The notes under the pieces are model-generated. The model saw nothing but the letters and a program-made list of their open reading frames with translations. It had not been told where the DNA came from and ran no database searches. This document shows, piece after piece, positions 1 to 5,696 of a stretch of 6,234 nt of DNA. The first letter of the stretch is position 1. Each line of letters opens with the position of its first letter. Source of the DNA: Pseudomonadota bacterium (lineage in GTDB: Bacteria > Pseudomonadota > Gammaproteobacteria > Burkholderiales > Burkholderiaceae_F); assembly GCA_021823635.1 (NCBI GenBank), contig JAKANT010000109.1, positions 1 through 6,234 of the forward strand, in the 5' to 3' direction. Both the position numbers and the translations under genes were made by a program.

Positions 1-2186
1 GTGGCCGCCTCGCTGGCGGCGGCCAGCGCCTGGTGCGCCTGCGCCAGCGTGTTCGCCACCCGCGCGCGGGCGATCTGCACCGCGGCCCGCTCCCGGTCGT
101 CGCGCGCCAGCGCGGCCATGCGGTCGATCAGGTCGCTCGCCTGACGCATGGAGCCGACGTGCAGCGCGGCGCCGAAGGCGCGCTGCAGGCAGTCGAACTG
201 CGCCGCGCGCGCGTTGGCGGCGCCGTAGCAGCGCTGCGCGTGCTCGAGCAGGGCGAGCTCCTCGCCGCGGCGCGATGCGCGGTGAGCCGCCTGCGCGCCG
301 AGCGCGTACTGCGCGGCCGCGCGCGCCGGCTCGCCCGCTTGGTCCCAATGCCTGGCGGTGCGCGCCGTCGCGCCGCCGTGGTCTTCCAGATACGCCGCGA
401 TGTTCCGATGCAGCAGGTGCGCGATCGGCACCGGCACCGAGCGCAGCGTCGCTTCCAGCACCAGATCGTGCGCAAAGCCATTGCCGCGCAGCACGTGTGC
501 CGCTTCGAGTTCGTGCCACGCCTCGGCCAGATCCAGAGCGTGCACGCCGAGCACGTTCGCCGCCAGCTCGGCGCTGAAATCCTGCCCAGCGATCGCCGCC
601 ACGCGCGCCAGCCGCGCAGCCGGCGGCGAAAGCTGCGCGAGCCGGCGTTCGATCAACTGACCGACGCTACCCGGCGCCGGAAGCTGGAGCAGCGTGCCGG
701 TCAGCTGCTGCGGCGCCTGCGCGAACAGGGCATTCAGCGTCTCCAGGATGAACAGCGGATTGCCGCCGGTGTGGCGCGCCAGCGCTTCGGCCCAGGCACC
801 TGGCTCGATGCCCGGCAAGGACAGCGACTCGAGCAGCGTTTCGATCGCCGCCGCATCCAAAGGACCCAGCGGCAACACGACCGCGGCCGGACCGCAGCGC
901 GCGCGCCAGGCGTCGAGCGCCGGCGGCGCCTCCGCCGTGCGCACCCCGAACAGCCAACGCGGCCCCTGTTCCGCCTCCGCCGAGGCGAGCAGCGTCTCCA
1001 GACTGGCGTCGTCGGCGAAGTGCAGGTCGTCGACGGCGAGCGCCTGCAGGCCGTCGGCGATGCATCGCGCGAGCGCGTGCGCGAGCGCGCCCCGCAGACG
1101 CACCGATTCGAATGGCTCGGGCGCGGCGGTACCCAGTTCAGGCAGCAGCCGCGCCAGTTCGGCCGCCGCCCAGGCCGGAAGTGTGACGGCGTGCGCGGCG
1201 AACGCGGCGCGCAGCAAACGCGCGAGCGTCGCATACGGCACGCGCGCATCGCCTGCTCGACCGCCGGCGACGAGCGTGCCCGCATGCGCGCCGGCGAAGT
1301 CGGTCAACAACCGCGTCTTGCCGATGCCGGGTTCGCCCAGCACGAGCGCGATGCGACGCTCGTGCCACGCCTGCTCCAGCAGCCGCCATTCCGCGTCGCG
1401 GGCGACCAGCCGCGGCGGCCGCAGCACCGCGACCGGCCGCGGCGCCGGCATCGGTTGCGGCAGAGCGCCGCTCGCCTGCACCAGGCGCGCCAACTCCTCC
1501 GTCTCCCTGGCCGGCTGCGCCTTCAAACTGCGGCCCAGCACCTGCCGGCAGCGCTCGTAGGCGGCGAGCGCGGCGGCGCGATCGCCGCGCAGGTAATGCA
1601 GCCGCATCAGCCTTCGATGTGCGTATTCGAGCAGCGGATCGTCGGCGACCAAGCGCTCGGCGTACTGCAACGCGAGCGCGGCATGTCCCTCGGATTCGAG
1701 CTGCGAGGCGATCTGCGCCAGTGCGTTGCGCCGCGCCGCGCGCCATTGTTCGCGCGCGATGACGATCCAGTCCGCCAGTTCGGTGCAGTCGTCGTAGTCG
1801 AACGCGCCGAGCAGATCGCCGGCGGCGGCGGCCGCGTCTTCGGCCAGCCGTGCGGGCAGTGCCGCCAGGTCGTGCGCAATGTCGTCGGCGAGCCGCAGCA
1901 CGTCGTTGCGGCTGATCACGATGTCGCGCCCGGCGCGCTTGCGCAGACGATGCAGGCGCTGGCGCAGGTTGTTGCGCGCGGCGTCGCCGTCGACCTCGGG
2001 CCACAGCAGCGCGGCGGCGCGCGACCGCGGCACCGGCCCGTCGATGGCGAGCAGCGCAAGCAGCGCCGCGTCCTTGCGCTCGAGCGGGTGCGCGCCGTCT
2101 CGCCCGAGCAGCAGGCGCGGTTCCCCCAGCAGCTGCACCTGCGCGGCCGCCGGCGGTGACTGCGGGGTTGACGCGTCCGCGCCCAT
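1..2186 (-). CDS. BTAD-domain transcriptional regulator with STAND-type ATPase (C-terminus outside window)
   Basis: The minus frame stays open for 728 codons from an ATG at 2186 to the window edge, so the C-terminus is missing. Residues about 17-100 look like the winged-helix region of SARP/AfsR-type regulators, with a basic helix RNNLRQRLHRLRKR at 71-84. Residues about 105-240 match a bacterial transcriptional activator domain, helical and rich in Ala/Leu/Arg, ending near RETEELARL. An NTPase follows: Walker A GEPGIGKT at 284-291, Walker B AVDDLHF at 384-390 and GGNPLF at 474-479, the last typical of MalT-like STAND ATPases. The rest, from about 540, is Ala/Leu-rich helical sequence that could form TPR-like repeats. 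Family members are cytoplasmic DNA-binding regulators whose ATPase is thought to gate activation; the ligand and target genes here cannot be seen. The ATG is chosen because GGAG lies 6 bases upstream and the domain begins shortly after. Long open frames antisense to it are composition artefacts. Confidence 0.88.
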   Translation of the reverse strand, partial: MGADASTPQSPPAAAQVQLLGEPRLLLGRDGAHPLERKDAALLALLAIDGPVPRSRAAALLWPEVDGDAARNNLRQRLHRLRKRAGRDIVISRNDVLRLADDIAHDLAALPARLAEDAAAAAGDLLGAFDYDDCTELADWIVIAREQWRAARRNALAQIASQLESEGHAALALQYAERLVADDPLLEYAHRRLMRLHYLRGDRAAALAAYERCRQVLGRSLKAQPARETEELARLVQASGALPQPMPAPRPVAVLRPPRLVARDAEWRLLEQAWHERRIALVLGEPGIGKTRLLTDFAGAHAGTLVAGGRAGDARVPYATLARLLRAAFAAHAVTLPAWAAAELARLLPELGTAAPEPFESVRLRGALAHALARCIADGLQALAVDDLHFADDASLETLLASAEAEQGPRWLFGVRTAEAPPALDAWRARCGPAAVVLPLGPLDAAAIETLLESLSLPGIEPGAWAEALARHTGGNPLFILETLNALFAQAPQQLTGTLLQLPAPGSVGQLIERRLAQLSPPAARLARVAAIAGQDFSAELAANVLGVHALDLAEAWHELEAAHVLRGNGFAHDLVLEATLRSVPVPIAHLLHRNIAAYLEDHGGATARTARHWDQAGEPARAAAQYALGAQAAHRASRRGEELALLEHAQRCYGAANARAAQFDCLQRAFGAALHVGSMRQASDLIDRMAALARDDRERAAVQIARARVANTLAQAHQALAAASEAA

Positions 2187-2208
2187 CGGAAGCTCCGTGA
2201 AGCGGAGC
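2187..2208 (-). promoter_or_regulatory. Ribosome-binding-site hairpin of the BTAD regulator
   Basis: Read on the minus strand, GCTCCG (2208-2203) and CGGAGC (2197-2192) form a perfect six-base-pair stem around the five-base loop CTTCA. The Shine-Dalgarno-like GGAG lies inside the 3' arm, six bases before the ATG at 2186. The site that decides the start is therefore paired in the mRNA, which would lower translation unless the stem is opened. The stem is seen directly; the regulatory effect is inference, and no folding energy was computed. Confidence 0.5.
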
Positions 2209-2220
2209 AGCAGGCGCGTT

Positions 2221-2234
2221 CGCAGCGCGCTGCG
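2221..2234. repeat. 14-base perfect palindrome in the regulator leader
   Basis: The sequence CGCAGCGCGCTGCG equals its own reverse complement. It lies between the putative promoter and the start codon of the BTAD regulator. It is overlapped by a second inverted pair, GGCGCG at 2213-2218 and CGCGCC at 2233-2238, so the leader RNA could fold in two ways. It could be a binding site for a dimeric protein, an RNA structure, or chance in GC-rich DNA. Confidence 0.4.
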
Positions 2235-2271
2235 CGCCGCTTGCCGCGATGACCCCCGCCCCTTCCGACGC

Positions 2272-2300
2272 AGCATAGCCCGCAGGCACCCGATCGTGAA
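2272..2300 (-). promoter_or_regulatory. Putative sigma70-type promoter of the BTAD regulator
   Basis: On the minus strand TTCACG (2300-2295) and TATGCT (2277-2272) are separated by exactly 17 bases, each matching the -35 and -10 consensus at four of six positions. Transcription would start near 2265, giving a leader of roughly 80 bases that contains the palindrome at 2221-2234 and the hairpin over the ribosome-binding site. This AT-containing patch stands out in an otherwise very GC-rich gap. It is a pattern match only. Confidence 0.4.
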
Positions 2301-2371
2301 CGAGGGGGGCTTGTACGCGCGCCAGCGTTACCGGCGCGTTATCGCGGCTTCGGGGGTAGGCGGGGCTCCGG

Positions 2372-2599
2372 CTAAAGCCAGCCGCCCACGAGCAGTGCCA
2401 GCAGGCCGATCGCGACGGCGCCGAGGGCGAGCGCAGGCGCGGCGCGCCGCAGGGCAGACACCGGCGGTTGCGGCCCGCGCTGCTTGCGTTGCAGCCGTTG
2501 GCGCTCGCGGCGCAGCTCGCGCTGAAGGTCGGTCTCGAACGCCGCCCAGCGCTCCTCGCTCCAGACGGCCATTTCGCCCGCCCGATGAATCGGCGTCAT
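2372..2599 (-). CDS. Small single-pass (tail-anchored type) membrane protein, function unknown
   Basis: This encodes 75 residues and I do not recognise a family. Residues 1-20 contain WSEERW. Residues about 21-41 are highly charged (many Arg, Glu and Gln in heptad-like spacing) and could form a short coiled coil or amphipathic helix. A Gly-Pro-Gln-Pro-Pro linker follows at 42-46. Residues about 54-75 are one hydrophobic stretch rich in Ala, Leu, Val and Gly, running almost to the end, so the protein is probably anchored in the inner membrane with its N-terminus in the cytoplasm. No signal peptide or cysteine is seen. The start is uncertain: the ATG at 2599 has GGGGAAGG just upstream, but the closest purine run is only two bases away; ATG at 2572 would give 66 residues. 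It lies 185 bases upstream of the BTAD regulator on the same strand and is divergent from the CBS gene. It could be a false call, but the charged-helix plus membrane-helix design is typical of real small proteins. Confidence 0.65.
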   Translation of the reverse strand: MTPIHRAGEMAVWSEERWAAFETDLQRELRRERQRLQRKQRGPQPPVSALRRAAPALALGAVAIGLLALLVGGWL

Positions 2600-2653
2600 G
2601 TCCTTCCCCGAATGCACTTGTCGCCAGTTTCGCTCGCCGCGCCCGGCCCCGTC

Positions 2654-2669
2654 TGCCGAAGATTCGGCA
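2654..2669. promoter_or_regulatory. Inverted repeat in the divergent promoter region
   Basis: TGCCGAA (2654-2660) and TTCGGCA (2663-2669) are perfect seven-base arms around GA. The site is upstream of both the small membrane protein (minus) and the CBS gene (plus), where an operator for either would lie. As RNA only the outer pairs could form a stem, so a protein-binding site is the likelier reading. No matching family is assigned. Confidence 0.35.
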
Positions 2670-2706
2670 CCGCTCGGCTCGCCCGCTGCGCAAACCGCCG
2701 CCGATT

Positions 2707-2718
2707 TGACGGCCGTCA
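2707..2718. promoter_or_regulatory. 12-base perfect palindrome upstream of the CBS-polX-PEBP cluster
   Basis: TGACGGCCGTCA is a perfect palindrome that overlaps a -35-like TTGACG at 2706-2711. About 22 bases downstream is TACAGT (2741-2746), a possible -10 for the CBS gene, though the TTGACG is 29 bases away, too far to pair with it. The palindrome is suitably placed for an operator controlling the three-gene cluster. The sequence is seen directly; the role is inferred. Confidence 0.35.
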
Positions 2719-2765
2719 GCCGCGCGCCTGCGCATGCGGCTACAGTGACATGGGGCGTAACGGTC

Positions 2766-2770
2766 GGAGG
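2766..2770 (+). promoter_or_regulatory. Ribosome-binding site of the CBS-domain gene
   Basis: GGAGG lies seven bases before the ATG at 2778 and decides that start. An in-frame GTG at 2772 would be too close to it, and earlier in-frame starts such as ATG 2598 would add residues with no CBS homology. Confidence 0.75.
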
Positions 2771-2777
2771 CGTGACG

Positions 2778-3230
2778 ATGAGAGTGCAGACGGCGCTGGT
2801 CAGGGATCTGGCGGTGCGCGCGGTGGTCAAGGTCGACCGCGAGACGACGGTGGCGGACTGCGCCAAGATCATGCGCAACGAACACGTCGGCAGCGTGATC
2901 GTGGCCACGGGCAGCGAGCCCGAGGGGATCGTCACCGACCGCGACATCGTGATCGAGGTGGTGGCCACGGGGCTCGATCCGGCCACGCTCACCGCGGGCG
3001 ACATCATGTCCACGCCGCTCGCCACCGTGCGCGAGAGCGACGATCTGTTCGACGCGCTGGCACGCATGCGCGAGCACGGCGTGCGGCGGCTGGCGGTGGT
3101 GGACGATGCGGGCCGGCTGACCGGCGTGCTGGCCGTGGACAACCTGTTGGAAGTGCTGGCCGAGCAGGTCGATGGCGTGGTGCGCGTGCTGAAGGCCGAA
3201 CAGACGAAGGAGACCCAGACGCGCCGTTGA
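2778..3230 (+). CDS. CBS-domain-pair protein (probable nucleotide-binding sensor)
   Basis: The protein has 150 residues, almost entirely two CBS domains. The first is about residues 8-65, ending in GIVTDRDIVIEV at 50-61. The second is about 76-135, opening with MSTPLATV and containing GVRRLAVVDDAGRLTGVLAV at 101-120. Stand-alone CBS pairs fold into one Bateman module and usually bind adenosine nucleotides (AMP, ATP, NAD or S-adenosylmethionine), acting as energy or redox sensors; the ligand here cannot be read from sequence. There is no fused enzyme, transporter or DNA-binding domain and no signal peptide, so it is probably a soluble cytoplasmic protein acting on a partner. It is the first gene of a tight plus-strand cluster, with polX starting 16 bases after its stop. 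The length fits the common small CBS proteins of proteobacteria. Family certain, role unknown. Confidence 0.93.
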   Translation: MRVQTALVRDLAVRAVVKVDRETTVADCAKIMRNEHVGSVIVATGSEPEGIVTDRDIVIEVVATGLDPATLTAGDIMSTPLATVRESDDLFDALARMREHGVRRLAVVDDAGRLTGVLAVDNLLEVLAEQVDGVVRVLKAEQTKETQTRR

Positions 3231-3246
3231 GCCGGCGCGGCGAGCG

Positions 3247-4980
3247 ATGGCGGTCACCAACGCCGACATCGCGGCCGCGTTCGAGCGCGTCGCCGATCTG
3301 CTCGAACTGCAGGACGCGAACCCGTTTCGCGTGCGCGCGTATCGCAACGCGGCGCGGCGCATCGGCGAGCTGAAGCTCGATCTGGCCGCGCGCGTGGCAG
3401 CCGGCGAGGGGCTTCCCAAGCTGCCGGGCATCGGCACCGATCTGGCCGGCAAGATCGAGGAACTGGCCAAGACCGGCCGTTTGGCGCTGCTGGAGCGCCT
3501 GCAGCGCCAGGTGCCGGCCGGCGTGACCGAGCTGCTGCAAGTGCCGGGGCTCGGCCCCAAGCGCGTGCGCGCGCTGTACGAGGAGCTGCACGTGCATTCG
3601 CTGCCGCAATTGCTGCGCGCGGCGCGCGACGGCCGCATCCGCGCCCTGCCCGGTTTCGGCGAAAAAACGGAGCGCCGCATCGCCGAGGCGATCGCCGCGC
3701 GTCTGGCGGCCGGCAAGCGCTTCAAGCTCGCGGTGGCGGCGCAGTACGCGGCGGTGCTGATCGAGCACCTGCGACGGGCGCCGTCGGTGCGCGAGGTCGT
3801 CGCCGCCGGCAGCCTGCGGCGCGCCAAAGAGACGGTGGGTGACATCGACTTGTTGGCGACCGCCGACGACGGTGCGGCCGTGGTGCGGCATTTCACCCGG
3901 CACCCGGACGCCGCGCAGGTGCTCGCCGCAGGCGACACGCGTGGCTCGATCGTGCTTCGAAGCGGGCTGCAAGTGGATCTGCGCGTCGTGCCGCCGGCGA
4001 GCTTCGGCGCGGCGCTGCTTTACTTCACGGGGTCCAAGGCGCGCAACATCCGGTTGCGCAACCTGGCGCAGGAGCGCGGGCTGAAGCTCAACGAGTACGG
4101 GCTGTTCGACGGCGCGCGCGCCGTCGCGGCAGCGACCGAGGAGCAGATCTATGCCGCGCTCGGGCTGCCGTGGATCGCGCCCGAGCTGCGCGAGGACCGC
4201 GGCGAGATCGAGGCGGCCAGACGCAATGCGCTGCCGCGCTTGGTCGAGCTCGCCGACCTGCAGGGCGACTTGCACGTGCACACGAAGTGGAGCGACGGCA
4301 CCGCGACGATCGAGGAGATGGCGCGGTCGGCGCGCGAGCGCGGCTTGCGCTACATCGCGGTGAGCGAACACAGCCGGCGGCTGACGGTCGCGCACGGGCT
4401 CGATACAGCGCAGCTTGCCAAGCAGCGCGACGAGATCGACCGCGTCAACGCGCGCCTTGCGGACATCGCGGTGCTCGCCGGCATCGAGGTCGACGTGCTG
4501 GAAGACGGCACGCTCGATCTGCCGGACTCGGCGCTGGCCCGGCTCGACATCGTGATCGCCGCCGTGCATTCGAAATTCAACCTGCCGCGCGCCCGCCAGA
4601 CGGCGCGCGTGCTGGCGGCGCTCGACAACCCGCACGTCAAGATCCTCGCCCATCCGCTCGGGCGGCTGATCGATCAGCGCGACCCCTACGACATCGACAT
4701 GCTGGCGGTGATCCGAAAGTGCAAGGCGCGCGGCGTGGCGCTGGAGGTCAACGCGCATCCGGACCGGCTCGATTTGACCGACGTCTACTGCCGCATGGCA
4801 AAGGACGAAGGCGCGCGGTTGGCGATCGACTCCGATGCGCATTCGGTGCACGAGTTCGACAATCTGGTGCACGGCGTGGGCCAGGCAAGGCGCGGCTGGC
4901 TGGAGAAGGGCGACGTGGTCAACGCGCTTGCGCTCGCCGAGCTGCGCGCCTGGCTGGCCGGCCGAAAGGAGGCGAGATGA
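3247..4980 (+). CDS. polX: DNA polymerase X / 3'-5' exonuclease (PolX) with PHP domain
   Basis: A 577-residue bacterial family X polymerase, close to the roughly 570 residues usual for the family. The N-terminal 8-kDa-like domain and helix-hairpin-helix motifs include LPGIGTDLAG (59-68), VPGLGPKRVR (99-108) and LPGFGEKTER (134-143), which contact DNA. The nucleotidyltransferase core has G188-S189 and the catalytic aspartates D199, D201 (GDIDLL) and probably D244 (QVDLRV); YFTGSKARNIRLR at 259-271 belongs to the thumb/dNTP-side region. The C-terminal PHP domain keeps its metal ligands: H343 and H345 (DLHVHT), D350, H375 (SEH), E414, H441, H469 (AHP), D530 and H532 (DSDAH). The family fills short gaps in base excision repair, and the PHP domain gives Mn-dependent 3'-5' exonuclease and AP-site activity. 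Both centres look intact. The start is the first ATG after the CBS stop and aligns with the family N-terminus, though its ribosome site (GGCGAG) is weak, suggesting coupling to the upstream gene. The stop overlaps the next start. Confidence 0.97.
   Translation: MAVTNADIAAAFERVADLLELQDANPFRVRAYRNAARRIGELKLDLAARVAAGEGLPKLPGIGTDLAGKIEELAKTGRLALLERLQRQVPAGVTELLQVPGLGPKRVRALYEELHVHSLPQLLRAARDGRIRALPGFGEKTERRIAEAIAARLAAGKRFKLAVAAQYAAVLIEHLRRAPSVREVVAAGSLRRAKETVGDIDLLATADDGAAVVRHFTRHPDAAQVLAAGDTRGSIVLRSGLQVDLRVVPPASFGAALLYFTGSKARNIRLRNLAQERGLKLNEYGLFDGARAVAAATEEQIYAALGLPWIAPELREDRGEIEAARRNALPRLVELADLQGDLHVHTKWSDGTATIEEMARSARERGLRYIAVSEHSRRLTVAHGLDTAQLAKQRDEIDRVNARLADIAVLAGIEVDVLEDGTLDLPDSALARLDIVIAAVHSKFNLPRARQTARVLAALDNPHVKILAHPLGRLIDQRDPYDIDMLAVIRKCKARGVALEVNAHPDRLDLTDVYCRMAKDEGARLAIDSDAHSVHEFDNLVHGVGQARRGWLEKGDVVNALALAELRAWLAGRKEAR
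4966..4972 (+). promoter_or_regulatory. Ribosome-binding site of the PEBP gene inside the end of polX
   Basis: AAGGAGG, a near-perfect Shine-Dalgarno, lies four bases before the ATG at 4977, within the last codons of polX. With the ATGA overlap it indicates translational coupling, and it fixes the start against the same frame remaining open far upstream within polX. Confidence 0.85.
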
Positions 4981-5444
4981 AACTGACTTCGACCGCGTTT
5001 GCGCATGAAGCCGAGATTCCGCTGCTGTACACCTGCGAAGGCCGCGATCTGGCGCCGCCGCTGGCGTGGAGCGGCGCGCCGGCCGGCACCCGCAGCTTCG
5101 CGCTGATCGTCGACGATCCCGATGCGCCGGATCCGGCCGCGCCGAAAATGACCTGGGTGCACTGGGTGTTGTACGACCTGCCCGCCAGCACGCACGGCCT
5201 GCCGGAAGGCGGCCGGCCGCTGCCGGCCGGCGCGCGCGAAGGGTTGAACGACTGGAAGCGCACCGGCTACGGCGGCCCCTGCCCGCCCATCGGGCGCCAC
5301 CGCTATTTCTTCAAGCTGTACGCGCTCGATACGCTGCTCGGCGATCTGGCCACACCCACCAAGGCCAAGCTCGAGCAGGTGATGCGCGGCCACGTGCTGG
5401 CGCAGGCCGAGCTGATCGGCACCTACCAGAAAAAGCGCCGCTAG
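4977..5444 (+). CDS. YbhB/YbcL-family PEBP (Raf kinase inhibitor-like) protein
   Basis: A 155-residue protein of the phosphatidylethanolamine-binding protein superfamily, bacterial YbhB/YbcL branch, at the usual length. The diagnostic pieces are in order: a CEGRDLAPPLAW segment at 20-31, DPDAP at 47-51, VHWVLYDLP at 61-69, GYGGPCPP at 97-104 and GRHRYFFKLYALD at 106-118, which together form the small anion-binding pocket of the fold. There is no signal peptide, so it is probably cytoplasmic. The biochemical role of bacterial members is poorly known; kinase inhibition in the family name is inherited from eukaryotic relatives and is not implied here. The start overlaps the polX stop by ATGA with a strong ribosome site, so it is translated from the same mRNA. 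Its TAG stop shares the bases CTAG with the stop of the gene converging from the other strand. Confidence 0.95.
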   Translation: MKLTSTAFAHEAEIPLLYTCEGRDLAPPLAWSGAPAGTRSFALIVDDPDAPDPAAPKMTWVHWVLYDLPASTHGLPEGGRPLPAGAREGLNDWKRTGYGGPCPPIGRHRYFFKLYALDTLLGDLATPTKAKLEQVMRGHVLAQAELIGTYQKKRR

Positions 5445-5641
5445 CCGTTTTCTTCGTCGTCGCGCACGGGCAGGCCGCGCTGCTCGGCCCAGCGCTTGGC
5501 GCGCGCGATCGCGATGCGGATCGCCTTGCCTTCGTCCATGCCGCAGGCGAGCAGCGCGTTGGCGATCTCGATCGCCTTGGCGCGCGTCACCTCGCTTAAA
5601 TGGCGCATCGACGGCGGAAAATAGTCCTCGGTCCAGGGCAT
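5441..5641 (-). CDS. Small conserved-looking cytoplasmic protein (66 residues), function unknown
   Basis: The product begins MPWTEDYFPPSMRHL and continues with a helical region rich in Ala, Ile and Arg (AIEIANALL at 23-31, EGKAIRIAIARAKRWA at 37-52), then a short acidic tail DDEENG. The pattern of an N-terminal MPW-x-x-x-Y-PP-SM-x-x-L followed by KAIEIANALL and AIRIA-x-x-x-AK-x-WA is one I recall from short uncharacterised bacterial proteins, and possibly from the N-terminal part of Bacillus YdaT-type proteins; that recollection is unverified. There is no membrane segment or signal peptide. C33 is the only cysteine. It lies 55 bases downstream of the ROK kinase on the same strand, so it may be cotranscribed; no good ribosome site precedes its ATG. 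Its stop overlaps the PEBP stop tail-to-tail. The ordered, non-Arg/Ala-biased composition supports a real gene. Confidence 0.8.
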   Translation of the reverse strand: MPWTEDYFPPSMRHLSEVTRAKAIEIANALLACGMDEGKAIRIAIARAKRWAEQRGLPVRDDEENG

Positions 5642-5657
5642 CGACGGTTGCGCCCGA

Positions 5658-5673
5658 ACGGATTGACGGATTG
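5658..5673. repeat. Tandem 8-base direct repeat between the ROK and 66-residue genes
   Basis: ACGGATTG occurs twice back-to-back in the 55-base gap. The gap also holds CGCCG/CGGCG (5682-5686 and 5691-5695), a short stem with a TCGC loop but no following T run, so no Rho-independent terminator is called. The repeat may be chance or a slippage product. Confidence 0.35.
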
Positions 5674-5696
5674 GGAAGCCCCGCCGTCGCCGGCGC

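Noticed and set aside
33..2159. A 708-codon open frame on the plus strand
   Set aside because: It is exactly antisense to the BTAD regulator. Its product is a low-complexity Arg/Ala/Gln-rich sequence with no domain, as expected opposite a GC-rich gene.
1138..2289. A 383-codon minus-strand frame overlapping the regulator start
   Set aside because: It is out of phase with the frame that carries BTAD, Walker A and Walker B, and its product is an Ala/Arg/Gly run without motifs.
2318..2338. Hairpin CGCGCC/GGCGCG downstream of the small membrane gene as a terminator
   Set aside because: The stem is six base pairs with a nine-base loop and no T run follows on the minus strand; such stems are common by chance at this GC content.
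2369..2384. Short stem CGGCT/AGCCG over the stop codon of the small membrane gene
   Set aside because: Only five base pairs, no T run, and it overlaps coding sequence, so there is no reason to call a terminator.
2706..2746. TTGACG and TACAGT as one promoter for the CBS gene
   Set aside because: The spacing is 29 bases, far from the usual 16-18, so they cannot be a matched -35/-10 pair; the -10-like element is mentioned only as a possibility.
2328..3938. A 536-codon minus-strand frame spanning the small membrane gene, the CBS gene and part of polX
   Set aside because: It crosses three well-supported genes in the wrong phase and shows no recognisable domain.
3004..4872. A 622-codon minus-strand frame opposite polX
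   Set aside because: PolX on the plus strand has every catalytic and metal-binding motif; the antisense product has only His/Arg/Gln-rich noise.
4170..4976. Upstream extension of the PEBP frame inside polX
   Set aside because: The frame is open there, but the sequence is Arg/Ala/Gly noise overlapping the PHP domain, and AAGGAGG at 4966-4972 fixes the start at 4977.
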